Positions 52,996 through 61,139 of a stretch of DNA of 64,000 nucleotides are shown piece after piece. The first letter of the stretch is position 1. Each line of letters starts with the position of its first letter. The stretch is from CBDCWO01 sp965223405 (GTDB lineage: Bacteria > Bacteroidota > Bacteroidia > Chitinophagales > Saprospiraceae). The notes under the pieces are model-generated. The model was not told where the DNA came from. It did not search any database and saw nothing but the letters and a program-made list of their open reading frames with translations. A program made the translations under genes and the position numbers. The stretch covers positions 6,386,001 to 6,450,000 of the forward strand of contig CBDCWO010000006.1 of assembly GCA_965223405.1 (NCBI GenBank), given 5' to 3'.

Positions 52996-53391
52996 AACAT
53001 CTTGCTATCAGGAACTTTCTCTAAAAAGTTCCTGATATATGCTATTGTCTATCGATTATTTTCTGTTTTGGTGGAAGTAACAAGATCGAGAAAATCCAGC
53101 GGACTAAATAGTTTTTTCCTACTCTTTTGGGTAATATGTGTATAAATATAAGTTGTCTCGCCTTACTAAGGTTTTGCACACTTGGTCGTAAAACTTTGGT
53201 TTTGCATCCTCATGTACATTGCATCCTAATGGTGGTTTAGATCGAAGAGCTATCCGATTTTCTATTCTCCATTTAAAATCCAAAACCCATAATTTGACCT
53301 CCGCTTCGTCCAACCATGGCTGATCATTGGACTTTTTAAATCTTTGAAGCTTTAGCGAAAGAGATCGCCACAATTATCAGCCTTTAATGTT
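52996..53391 (-). other. Unusually long inter-cassette segment containing a recombinase relic
   Basis: AAC at 52996 to GTT at 53389, about 396 bp. CAGGAACTTTCTC faces AAAAAGTTCCTG close to the AAC side. The middle holds the decayed C-terminus of a tyrosine recombinase (53049-53150). Most likely a former cassette that lost its gene and part of its site. Confidence 0.5.
53049..53150 (-). pseudogene. Tyrosine recombinase, C-terminal relic
   Basis: The minus strand reads TTYIYTHITQKSRKKLFSPL then DFLDLVTSTKTENNR-stop. It aligns with the end of the 596-residue recombinase of this window (TTLIYTHISQDETAQVVSPL, DLLLESKGRQK), including the catalytic tyrosine. Upstream of TTYIY the frame is closed (two stops), so only about 34 codons remain. 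Confidence 0.7.
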
Positions 53392-54373
53392 GGTGGTTGT
53401 TTATTGTATTGATTTCAATTATTAATTCATTGTTTTCACCAATGAGGATGTGCATCCCAAAATCCATTAAAGTTATTCTTTCCACATTAGAACCGTCGAT
53501 ATCCATTATATATACCTCCTGGTTGTCACGCCATTGTTTTAAGTTTCCAAATCGGTGAGATGTAAAAATAATCCTCTTACCATCACGAGACCAATTGGGA
53601 TGAGCGTTATTTCCAGTATGTGTAAGTCTTTTAAGGTTCGATCCGTCTTTGGATATAATATAAAGATCTACATAGTTGTACCAAGTCTCATCGTCAGGGC
53701 CCTGTGAAGAAGGAAAGAGAATCTGCTTTCCATCGGGAGACCACGAGGGTTTCCCGACTCCCATACCGCTTCCAGATGTGTGGGTGAGTCGATACAGATC
53801 CGAACCATCGGGACGCATTACATACAGCTCCCAGGTTCCATCTCGATTAGAGTTGAAAGCTATCCATTCTCCATCTGGTGACCAAACAGGGTCCTCATTG
53901 TCTATTTCATCACTGTCTGTCTTAGTAAGTTGGATAATGTTAGACCCATCGCTGTCCATAATATAGATTTCGAAATTCCCGTCACTGTTTGAGGTAAACA
54001 CAATACGTCGCCCATCAGGAGACCAATTTGCTCCCCAAGCATCTTTACTGGTTCCTTTATTTGTCCAAATTCGGTTAACATTTGAGCCATCACTATCCAT
54101 GACGTAGATTTCCTTTTGTTTAAACTTACCTGTTGCATAGGCGATCTTACTTTTATCTGGTGACCAATGAGGGAGAGTACTTCTACTGCCCTCACCATCT
54201 GTAAATGTTAATCGCTGTTGATTAGATCCATCTGCCTCCATGATGTAGATTTCTGTATGCCCGTCTCTCTCGGACTCAAATACGATTTGACTGTCTATCT
54301 TAGTAAAGTCCCTACAGTTAAATAGCCCAGTAATCAAGATCATTAATAAAAGTATATTTAAAATTGTATTCAT
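53384..54373 (-). CDS. TolB-like WD40/PD40 beta-propeller lipoprotein
   Basis: 329 residues with lipoprotein signal ILLLMILITGLFNCRDF (C20). Six PD40 repeats follow, each with the pattern x-I-x-x-MDxDGSN-x-x-R-L-T and WSPDGKxIxFxSxRDG (for example IYIMEADGSNQQRLTFTDGE, WSPDGRRIVFTSNSDGNFEI). The fold is a six-bladed propeller as in TolB and DPP6-like proteins, often binding other envelope proteins. No enzymatic domain is attached. The stop codon abuts the GTT at 53389. Cassette ends GTTGGTGGTT and GACCACCAAC match 9 of 10. Confidence 0.88.
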   Translation of the reverse strand: MNTILNILLLMILITGLFNCRDFTKIDSQIVFESERDGHTEIYIMEADGSNQQRLTFTDGEGSRSTLPHWSPDKSKIAYATGKFKQKEIYVMDSDGSNVNRIWTNKGTSKDAWGANWSPDGRRIVFTSNSDGNFEIYIMDSDGSNIIQLTKTDSDEIDNEDPVWSPDGEWIAFNSNRDGTWELYVMRPDGSDLYRLTHTSGSGMGVGKPSWSPDGKQILFPSSQGPDDETWYNYVDLYIISKDGSNLKRLTHTGNNAHPNWSRDGKRIIFTSHRFGNLKQWRDNQEVYIMDIDGSNVERITLMDFGMHILIGENNELIIEINTINNHQH

Positions 54374-54422
54374 AATGCTCAGCTCTTAGTTATCCAATAA
54401 CTATTGAATCATAATGACCACC

Positions 54423-54479
54423 AACGGATATTGATATGCGGAGGACGACCGAAGGGAGTCTTCTGTCATATCTAATGTT
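54423..54479 (-). other. attC-like site
   Basis: AACG (54423) to GTT (54477). GATATTGATATG faces CATATCTAAT, and GGACGACC faces GGGAGTCTTC. Confidence 0.8.
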
Positions 54480-54497
54480 ACTTACAGTCATTCGCTT

Positions 54498-54863
54498 TCA
54501 CGATAACGTAAGAATTATCGCCAAAATAATTAGCCCAATTACAACAAGTACAGGAATAAGGAACTTCTTGTCGCCGCCTTTAATATTTACTTCTAATTTA
54601 CCAGAACCAGTATTATATTCACGCTTGACATTAATCATTTTGTTTTCAGTTTCAAGCTGTTTCATATATTCTAAGTCCGTGACCATATCTCTTTCGGCGA
54701 TCTTGCTGTCCATAATCTTTTCATTAGCTATTTTCTTTAACTCGGCATTATCCATAGCTAATTTTTCTAAATATGCTGTTTGTTGTTCATTGGTTAAATC
54801 CTTAAAAAATGCTGGTAATGCATCAGGGTCGAATTTCTGTAATTTATTGTTTTTATTTTCCAA
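54498..54863 (-). CDS. Small membrane-anchored protein with C-terminal helix
   Basis: 121 residues. Residues 10-80 are helical (DPDALPAFFKDLTNEQQTAY, AMDNAELKKIANEKIMDSKI), then a short beta-rich stretch (KREYNTGSGKLEVNIKGGDK) and a C-terminal membrane helix (FLIPVLVVIGLIILAIILTL). Its start overlaps the stop of the upstream 367-residue gene by 11 bp (ATGGAAAATAA), so translation is likely coupled. Family unknown. Confidence 0.55.
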   Translation of the reverse strand: MENKNNKLQKFDPDALPAFFKDLTNEQQTAYLEKLAMDNAELKKIANEKIMDSKIAERDMVTDLEYMKQLETENKMINVKREYNTGSGKLEVNIKGGDKKFLIPVLVVIGLIILAIILTLS

Positions 54864-55956
54864 AATATTTATCTTTTAAGTCTTTAAATAATTTAATAAA
54901 ATCTTGTTTTTCCGGTACAACAATAACATAAGTAAGAAATATACCGAAAAGAACATAGCCAATATATTTTCCTGTCGAGATTAGGATTGACAAAAGTACT
55001 ACAAGTATAATAATCGCTAATATAGCTCTGAAAATTATGATCAGTTTCTCAATTTCAGATAAAACTCGTAGCCTGATATCGATGATTCCTGAATGAGATT
55101 TTAGGTTTAGCTTAATTTCACCACCATTCTTCGATTTTACTATTTTATGCTTGTTGTTGATAAATTTATCAATTTCTTGATTTGATAAGAATGCATCAAT
55201 CTTTGTTACATCATTAGCCATTTTAATTTCAGCTACTTTACCCAAAGACAAGTCTGATAGTTCTTGGTGCCATATAGAATTAAAATTAGCTGATGGTTGT
55301 GATTTAAGAGGACTTCTATAATCTTCAATCGCTAACGATTCTTTATCTATTTGAATTCCGAACAAATAGAGCTTGAAACCAATTTCTAAAAATTCTGTGT
55401 TAGTTCTTTGAATTAAAGATTTTATCAACGAAACATCTTCTTCGAGATTATTGAATATTAAGTTCATATATACCTTGAAAATTCCTTTAACAGTGGACTC
55501 GAAAATTACAATATCGTCATTGTCATAAATCATTTTCGAGTTTTTGGATTCATTTTCAAGATTAAAACCATCAATAGTTGATGATAATAATGTGATAGCC
55601 TCTTTGATTTGAGATAATTTTATTTTGGATGGATATTTCTTAGAAATATAGTTTGCAATTGAGTTGTATGCATCAACAAATTTTTCTTCTTTATTTAAGG
55701 TGCTTAACGTGCTGTCTATTATCTTATATCGTGAGGATGAGTTAGGAGAAACATAATTGGACTTCCAATTATAGAAATTTGATGCCATGTAGTTCTGACT
55801 GTTCCATCCATAGTTTCTACCCCAATGACGTGAAATTTTGCTAAATCTATCTTCATTGCAATTAAAGAATATATCATAAGCATATTTTCTCACATCAAAT
55901 CTTGACCATTGAGTAAGAAATACATCGTTAAATTGTTTATTGCTTAACTCATGCAT
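54853..55956 (-). CDS. Hypothetical protein with two C-terminal membrane segments
   Basis: An ATG at 55956 (MHELSNKQFNDVF) is preferred over the upstream one at 56004 because it overlaps the thermonuclease stop as ATGCATGA, typical of coupled genes. That gives 367 residues. A soluble region of about 300 residues (SRHWGRNYGWNSQNYMASNF, YISKKYPSKIKLSQIKEAIT) precedes two hydrophobic helices (LIIIFRAILAIIILVVLLSI and YIGYVLFGIFLTYVIVV). No family recognised. It is the middle gene of a three-gene cassette and may anchor or control the nuclease. Confidence 0.5.
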   Translation of the reverse strand: MHELSNKQFNDVFLTQWSRFDVRKYAYDIFFNCNEDRFSKISRHWGRNYGWNSQNYMASNFYNWKSNYVSPNSSSRYKIIDSTLSTLNKEEKFVDAYNSIANYISKKYPSKIKLSQIKEAITLLSSTIDGFNLENESKNSKMIYDNDDIVIFESTVKGIFKVYMNLIFNNLEEDVSLIKSLIQRTNTEFLEIGFKLYLFGIQIDKESLAIEDYRSPLKSQPSANFNSIWHQELSDLSLGKVAEIKMANDVTKIDAFLSNQEIDKFINNKHKIVKSKNGGEIKLNLKSHSGIIDIRLRVLSEIEKLIIIFRAILAIIILVVLLSILISTGKYIGYVLFGIFLTYVIVVPEKQDFIKLFKDLKDKYFGK

Positions 55957-56464
55957 AGTAATAATAGATGCCAATTGATAGAAGCAATACTGATAATACA
56001 CCAATTAAAATATACTTCAATTTAAAATTTGGTTTATTCGGTTTTTCTTTTTGGATTGCTGTTCTCGAATCATGCATTGATTGAGCAAGCTCGTATTCTT
56101 GTTGCCTAGAAAATGGATATTTAGTGTACACTTTTGCATATCCGTTTAGTATCATTTCTTTATTCAGATCTTGCATGTTTTTATGAACATAAACCAAATG
56201 TCTTCGATAAATATCAATGGTATCTTTATTATAGTCTTTGAAGATTTGAACTTGCTGATTTAGTATCATAGAGTCGAGATAACTAATAGATTCAATTCCA
56301 CCGGCTTCATTTTTTTCGGGTGCATTTATTCCAAGCAATCGATAAGTTTGGTCATTTGTATCTTTGAAAGTATCACCATCAACGATACGAGCAACTTGAA
56401 TTGTTTGACCAATTCCAGTACAAGTTGCAAGTAATGCTAATATTAATACTATTTGTTTTTTCAT
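55949..56464 (-). CDS. Secreted/anchored thermonuclease (SNase-like)
   Basis: 171 residues from the ATG at 56464, chosen because it gives a signal peptide (MKKQIVLILALLATCTGIGQ) and lies just inside the cassette end at 56481. SNase motifs: VARIVDGDTFKDTNDQ (metal aspartate), YRLLGINAPEKNEAGG (first arginine, PE), DIYRRHLVYVH (second arginine) and MILNGYAKVYTKYP. A membrane helix closes the protein (YILIGVLSVLLLSIGIYYYY). It probably cleaves DNA or RNA outside the cytoplasm, perhaps incoming nucleic acid. Three-gene cassette with 10-bp ends (GTTACTTACA, TGTAAGTAAC). Confidence 0.85.
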   Translation of the reverse strand: MKKQIVLILALLATCTGIGQTIQVARIVDGDTFKDTNDQTYRLLGINAPEKNEAGGIESISYLDSMILNQQVQIFKDYNKDTIDIYRRHLVYVHKNMQDLNKEMILNGYAKVYTKYPFSRQQEYELAQSMHDSRTAIQKEKPNKPNFKLKYILIGVLSVLLLSIGIYYYYA

Positions 56465-56478
56465 TGTTGATTGTAAGT

Positions 56479-56533
56479 AACGGTTAGTACATGCGGCGTG
56501 CGACGTTAGGAGCATGATCGTCATGTACATTGT
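56479..56533 (-). other. attC-like site
   Basis: AACG (56479) to GTT (56531). AGTACATG faces CATGTACA, and GCGTGCGACG faces AGCATGATCG. It shares AACGGTTAGTACAT with the next site at 57851. Confidence 0.82.
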
Positions 56534-56545
56534 TCTATGGAGTTT

Positions 56546-57235
56546 TTATTTCATCAACCCAACATTAAATGGGATAAATTCCTTTGGATCTGGAGTTACA
56601 CTATTTTCATAGACCTCATTAAGATCCATTTCGTGTGCTTTTTTATTTATAATTGGCCGTATTTTCTCAATTTTCTCTCTAACTTTTAAAGTGACACCAT
56701 CTATTAACTCTATATATTTTTCCAGATTCTCATCATCGTCTTTAAGTTTGAAACCTGCATAATTAATTGTCTCAATATTCTTTTCGTTTGGATTTAGAAT
56801 TAACACCATTGCTCTTGATTCCAAAATTGAATTCCCTGCATGTGCAAGATATTTGTGTCTCATGTCCATCGTAGTATTATGGAAATCCAACAATTTTTCT
56901 TGATTTCCCTTAAACGTGTCTTTAACGTTAAGTGATGTACCTCTGCCTTCTCCTTGCGTAAAACACTTGGCATATCTAACTACAGCTGAAAACAAAAGGG
57001 ATGTTTTGACAATTTGAGGAACTCTTGGGCTATTCTTTATTCTATTTAGAAAAATTATTGATTCTCTACATTCTTGCAAATCTCGCAGAATGGAAGCATA
57101 AGCCGCAGCTTGTTTATAAGGTTGACCTTCCAAAACATAATAAGGACAAATGCCTCCATCTTTATGTTCGTTAACATGAACTAGTAAGTCATTCTTCTTG
57201 TCCTTGTATAAATATGTATCGATTTTGTCTGCCAT
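56546..57235 (-). CDS. HEPN/AbiV-like hypothetical protein
   Basis: 229 residues, mainly helical. TTMDMRHKYLAHAGNSILES contains R-x5-H, close to the HEPN ribonuclease motif, preceded by helices (ASILRDLQECRESIIFLNRI, LFSAVVRYAKCFTQGEGRG). The C-terminal 60 residues are a charged helix. It might be an RNase toxin or a structural HEPN partner. The start lies 2 bp after the stop of the membrane protein gene 57238-57825, in the same cassette (ends GTTCTATGGA and TCCATAGAAC, 10 of 10). Confidence 0.55.
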   Translation of the reverse strand: MADKIDTYLYKDKKNDLLVHVNEHKDGGICPYYVLEGQPYKQAAAYASILRDLQECRESIIFLNRIKNSPRVPQIVKTSLLFSAVVRYAKCFTQGEGRGTSLNVKDTFKGNQEKLLDFHNTTMDMRHKYLAHAGNSILESRAMVLILNPNEKNIETINYAGFKLKDDDENLEKYIELIDGVTLKVREKIEKIRPIINKKAHEMDLNEVYENSVTPDPKEFIPFNVGLMK

Positions 57236-57237
57236 TT

Positions 57238-57825
57238 TTAATTTGATTGTTTCTTTATTTCAATATCTCTTTTCACAAGCTTTTCGACCTTGTCTGACAT
57301 TTCATACATAGACAGATTTGTTTTTATTTTGAAATCTTCTCGTGGGCAAGTCAACTTTATTGATCCAAAAAAAAGATGTCGCTCTTCAAGTTCTGTTCCA
57401 CAATTAGGGCATCTTGCGTTCATTGATACATGGACTGAATTTGGTTCAATATATTTCCACATATTAGAATTAGTTACTTCTTCATAAGTACTTAACCTTG
57501 GATGTCTAATTATCCATTCAAGACCCTTGTAATTGTATTTCCCTATATCCACATAGCCGCCTGAAGGGATAAAGAATATTGGTGATAGAGTTTTCTGATT
57601 TTTAGAAGAAATAGTTCTTTGTCTCCTTTTATAAAGGTTAAAGATTAACCACGCTAAAGTAAAAGAACCGAAAGCGATATAAGCCCACCAGTCAAGTTGT
57701 TTGAAATATGTTTTTAAATTTCCAGTGTTTACATATGAAACAATTGAAATAACAATTGGACCAATTATCATTACAATTATTGGGGATGCAATCCTTGACA
57801 AAAATATCTCTACAATTTTATTCAC
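57238..57825 (-). CDS. Membrane protein with zinc-ribbon-like C-terminus
   Basis: 195 residues. Two N-terminal membrane helices (IASPIIVMIIGPIVISIVSY, WWAYIAFGSFTLAWLIFNLY) are followed by a cytoplasmic part with NARCPNCGTELEERHLFFGS then IKLTCPREDFKIK, three cysteines of a rubredoxin/zinc-ribbon-like knuckle. The end is a charged helix. Paired with a HEPN-like gene 2 bp downstream. Membrane anchor plus RNase is a known layout for abortive-infection systems, but this pair is not one I recognise. Confidence 0.55.
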   Translation of the reverse strand: MNKIVEIFLSRIASPIIVMIIGPIVISIVSYVNTGNLKTYFKQLDWWAYIAFGSFTLAWLIFNLYKRRQRTISSKNQKTLSPIFFIPSGGYVDIGKYNYKGLEWIIRHPRLSTYEEVTNSNMWKYIEPNSVHVSMNARCPNCGTELEERHLFFGSIKLTCPREDFKIKTNLSMYEMSDKVEKLVKRDIEIKKQSN

Positions 57826-57850
57826 TTATTCATTTTCTTTAATTCCATAG

Positions 57851-57908
57851 AACGGTTAGTACATCTGACGTACGAAGAGATAGCGAGTATGTCATGATGT
57901 ACATTGTT
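57851..57908 (-). other. attC-like site (nearest the recombinase end)
   Basis: AACG (57851) to GTT (57906). AGTACATCTGACGTAC faces GTATGTCATGATGTACA. The bases GTTGTGTGCA match TGCACATAAC at 59317 at nine of ten positions. Confidence 0.8.
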
Positions 57909-57925
57909 GTGTGCAGGATTCATAC

Positions 57926-59226
57926 TCAAATTTCAACTGTGTACTCAGATCCATTTTGCACAGATTTAAGTAAATCCACCATTGCGATTGAGTATTTTCT
58001 AGAAAAACTTGTTTGCCCAGTTGGTATTTTTAAATGATATTTATTATCACTTGCCTTTATATTAACTCCCTTTTCACTCTCTATTCGTTTTAAAAGCACA
58101 TTTGCGTGAGACCAATAACTATATCCCAATTCTTTAGCAACACCAGTCAATGAATAAGGGTACTGGATATTAACACCTGTGGATTCGGATACAGTGGTTA
58201 TTCCAAATATTGATTTTATTTGATCATCATTCTTCAGGGCATGTTCCAGTGTGTCATAGTCAATATCAATTTTACGAGTTGGTATGTCTTTCCTCACCAA
58301 TTCATAAGTTCGTGCCAACAACGCTCTTAATAACTTAGGGTTTACTCTTTCAAGAGCATTCTCATTTACTAAAGAATTAAATATCCATTTGTACTTGTTG
58401 GCAACAATGTTTTTAACCCTAATGCTTTTTCCTTCGGATAAACGAATTAGTTTTTCCTTCGGATGCTGCTCATCCTTGTCAATTTCATTCTTAAAGCTTA
58501 CAAAATATATATTTTCAACAAGTTTGTTTTGAGTTGACAAAATTTCATCTATATCCGATAGAATATTTTGCACATTTTCATCAGAGGCACTGTAACCAAG
58601 GATTATTAGTGGATGTTCAAGAATAATATGTTAATAATTTCGCTGTTAAGTACTTCTTTTTCTTAATGAAATTATCATAGTCATTCTGATTAATTACAAT
58701 CGATTTCGGGCTCGTTACACAGCCATGTATTTTGGGATATCTCCCCAATACTCGAGTATTTGTTTGACAATATTTCTTCACCCACAATGGGACTATAATC
58801 GTTAAAAAGTAATTCAAGAAAAGAATCATAGTTTGTAGTAATCAAAGAATGAGGTCTAATTGAAATTAGCGCATCTATCTCTTCGCGCAATATCTCATCA
58901 GAGATATTATCAATTGAATTTGGCGTGGTCTCAATTAAGTGTTTGCAAACTTGGGTTTTCAGGAATATATCTGCTTCATTGTCACCAGAAAAAAGATCAG
59001 GACTGAAATTCTCTTTTCCTTCAGCCCAAGCCCACTCTGTATAGTCTACACACAGTTTAGTACCAATTTCAGGAAAATTGTCACCGTGAACCTGCCGATA
59101 GTAAGCAATATCTTTTGATCTGGGATTAAGTTTGGTTAGATAAGTCAACAATCCACTCCAATTTGGCGCATTAAAATATCTTTGAGACATTCCACTGCCA
59201 AAAAATAGTATTGGCTGACACGACAT
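57926..59226 (-). pseudogene. SIR2-like protein gene with two frameshifts
   Basis: Three consecutive frames join into one protein. First: PILFFGSGMSQRYFNAPNWS (NAD-binding loop) and SLITTNYDSFLELLFNDYSP. After a shift near 58735: KIHGCVTSPKSIVINQNDYD, which holds the catalytic histidine. After a second shift near 58625: LEHPLIILGYSASDENVQNI, then the C-terminal domain of about 210 residues. Each shift is one base. The result resembles stand-alone SIR2-like defence proteins of about 430 residues. The start may be upstream of 59226, as the frame is open to about 59305 without an ATG. It is the first cassette next to the recombinase. Confidence 0.72.
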
Positions 59227-59323
59227 TCGTTCTAAACAGGATTGTAGATCTTCAGAGACTTCTGTCTTTATATTTGGAATAACTAGACATTCGAATACTT
59301 TAGGTTCTTATTTTCTTGCACAT

Positions 59324-59333
59324 AACTAAGTTA
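59324..59333 (-). other. attI-like core site candidate
   Basis: ATAACTAAGTTAT is a perfect 13-bp palindrome with AAC and GTT only three bases apart and no long arms. It is the only core of this kind, at the end of the array beside the large recombinase (stop 15 bp away). That is the place where an integron has its attI. Confidence 0.5.
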
Positions 59334-59348
59334 TATTCCGACATTTCT

Positions 59349-61139
59349 TCATTTTTGTCGACCTTTTGATTCCAATAACAGATCCAGAGGACTTACTACC
59401 TGGGCCGTTTCGTCTTGGCTTATATGTGTATAGATCAAGGTTGTTTTTAAGTTACTGTGTCCCAACTGTGCCTTAACTTTGAGGATGTCCCGATCCTGCT
59501 CGTATAAGTGAGTGGCGAAGGAGTGCCTTAAGGAATGTAACTTATATCCATCCGACAATCCGGCTTTCCGCAGGGCCCTTTTAAAAATAGTTGACAAACT
59601 TTTGCTGCTGTAGGGCATGCCTGGTTTCTGACCGGCAAATACATAATATTCGGGCTTATACTGCTCCATATATTGACTAAATATAGCCTTGCTTGCATTG
59701 CTCAAGACTACCACTCTGTCTTTACTACCCTTTCCACGACGAATCCAGATTTGATTCCTTTCCATTTGTACGTCGGTCATTGTCAACTGCACAATTTCTC
59801 CGGAACGTAATCCCGACCCGTATGCTAAATACAGCATCGCCAAATGTTTTATATTTTTTACGGTATCCAAAAGCCTGGTTATCTCACCTGGAGACATCAC
59901 CTTTGGCAATGATTTGGGTCTGCGGGGTCGCCGAATATCCATAACTTCGATGGAAACTTTCAATACCCGATTCAGAAATAGCTTTATCGCGCTGATATGC
60001 CTATTGATCTCTTGATAGGAAACATTGGACACTGAGATGGTGCCCAAATATTTGTTAATCACAGTGCTATCTACTTTACTCAAATCTAATCCAGCGGGCA
60101 TGGAATAGAGCCACCGGTTTATAGATCCCGTATATTGCTTGATCGTGTTCCAGCTATACCGCTCAGAAATAAGGGCAGTCACATATTGATCCACTTCCTC
60201 AACATAACGGTGCCTGATTTTCTGCATTAAATATATTTTCCTTTTCGACCAATCTCGTGTAAAATCGATTCCCTCATGGGTTTTGGGAAGGTAATCATAT
60301 ACCTCCCACCCTTCATGACTTAGCCTTTTTATCAATTCCGTACAGGAAATTGATCCATAAGGCAGTATCCACTTACGACTTGTCGCATCAAATGATCTGC
60401 CTGATAACGTCTTAATCCAAGCAGGAGGAGCTTTGGCACCCTTAAAGTGAACACTAAACCTGCTCTTTCCTTCCGGGTGATTTTCTAAAATTGCCCTGGA
60501 TTTGTATCGGGAAACCTGTATCAGGGATTTAATCTCTAAGTACTTTGTTTCGCTGTAATATCCATAGCGCATTTGTAATTGATTCAAATTCCGGACCGAA
60601 GCTTTTACCATCCACACCTTTTCTGATTTTTTCCAATAGCTACCGTAAAGGGATTTAATGAAATTGATTTCTTCAGGATGATAGTTCAAATAAACCCTAA
60701 AATAGGATCCTTGCAGCACAATTTTTACCGGAAAATAAGATTTCCGTATGCCCGCTTTGTGATTTCCTCTGTCTTTCTCACAGTCGGGAAGGTTTGCATC
60801 AGACGAATGATCTTTTGCTATGCTGGTCGTGTCAGACTGCTGAACAGATTGCCTGGTCCCAGATGAATAGCTGCGATCAATTTTTAGATTTAAGTTTGAC
60901 TTCCTGAGCAGGGTCCACATATCTGCCCGGTAAGGAAAGTAAAAACATGAATGTGTTTTAGAATACCTGCGCCCAGGTAGCGCATTTAATATTTTGATGA
61001 TCTCCTGCTCATACTTGAAAAACAATCCAATGTGATAGGAACTCCGATGAAATATTTTTCGAACGATAACTTCCTGTCCGGGAATCCTCGGTAGATGAGC
61101 ATGGGTTGTTCTCATAACGCAGGTACTAATTATGCGCAT
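59349..61139 (-). CDS. Tyrosine recombinase with three N-terminal repeats; candidate cassette integrase
   Basis: 596 residues. Three copies of a 40-residue unit lie at about 35-80 (IGLFFKYEQEIIKILNALPG, CFYFPYRAD), 147-182 (RVYLNYHPEEINFIKSLYGS, KVWMVKAS) and 227-263 (FSVHFKGAKAPPAWIKTLSG, KWILPYGS). The core-binding domain (about 318-400) and catalytic domain follow with R445, K470, H535, R538, H561 and Y570 all present, close to XerC/D. The extra segment IntI proteins carry before the HxxR box is absent (only GQKPGMPYSS). A shorter start at M9 is possible. The gene reads toward the array and may transcribe the first cassettes. Link to cassette movement is by position only. Confidence 0.88.
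   Translation of the reverse strand: MRIISTCVMRTTHAHLPRIPGQEVIVRKIFHRSSYHIGLFFKYEQEIIKILNALPGRRYSKTHSCFYFPYRADMWTLLRKSNLNLKIDRSYSSGTRQSVQQSDTTSIAKDHSSDANLPDCEKDRGNHKAGIRKSYFPVKIVLQGSYFRVYLNYHPEEINFIKSLYGSYWKKSEKVWMVKASVRNLNQLQMRYGYYSETKYLEIKSLIQVSRYKSRAILENHPEGKSRFSVHFKGAKAPPAWIKTLSGRSFDATSRKWILPYGSISCTELIKRLSHEGWEVYDYLPKTHEGIDFTRDWSKRKIYLMQKIRHRYVEEVDQYVTALISERYSWNTIKQYTGSINRWLYSMPAGLDLSKVDSTVINKYLGTISVSNVSYQEINRHISAIKLFLNRVLKVSIEVMDIRRPRRPKSLPKVMSPGEITRLLDTVKNIKHLAMLYLAYGSGLRSGEIVQLTMTDVQMERNQIWIRRGKGSKDRVVVLSNASKAIFSQYMEQYKPEYYVFAGQKPGMPYSSKSLSTIFKRALRKAGLSDGYKLHSLRHSFATHLYEQDRDILKVKAQLGHSNLKTTLIYTHISQDETAQVVSPLDLLLESKGRQK

Larger units (their letters stand above)
22221..59333 (-). mobile_element. 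Integron-like gene-cassette array
   Basis: About twenty imperfect palindromes of 55-290 bp, each beginning AAC (mostly AACG) and ending GTT on the plus strand, separate units of one to three genes. The first ~10 bases of each unit are the reverse complement of its last ~10 bases. Examples are GTTGTATGCC at 49419 with GGCATACAAC at 51213, GTTACTTACA at 54477 with TGTAAGTAAC at 56472, GTTCTCATCC at 31263 with GGATGAGAAC at 31992, and GTTAGGCACA at 48052 with TGTGCCTAAC at 49354. The sequence differs from cassette to cassette. This is what cutting attC-bearing circles at G^TT would give. Nearly all cargo genes run on the minus strand, away from the large recombinase at 59349-61139. The low end (22221) is uncertain; 23133 is the last clear site. 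Confidence 0.75.

Noticed and set aside
53119..53373. 84-residue frame in the long segment after the serine hydrolase
   Set aside because: It crosses a recombinase relic that reads in a different frame and shows no domain.
22221..59333. CRISPR array
   Set aside because: Repeats are long imperfect palindromes with genes between them, not short identical repeats with uniform spacers; no cas gene is present.
59349..61139. Calling the large recombinase intI and the region a canonical integron
   Set aside because: The IntI-specific segment before the HxxR box is missing, the N-terminus is different, and cassette movement by this enzyme is not shown.
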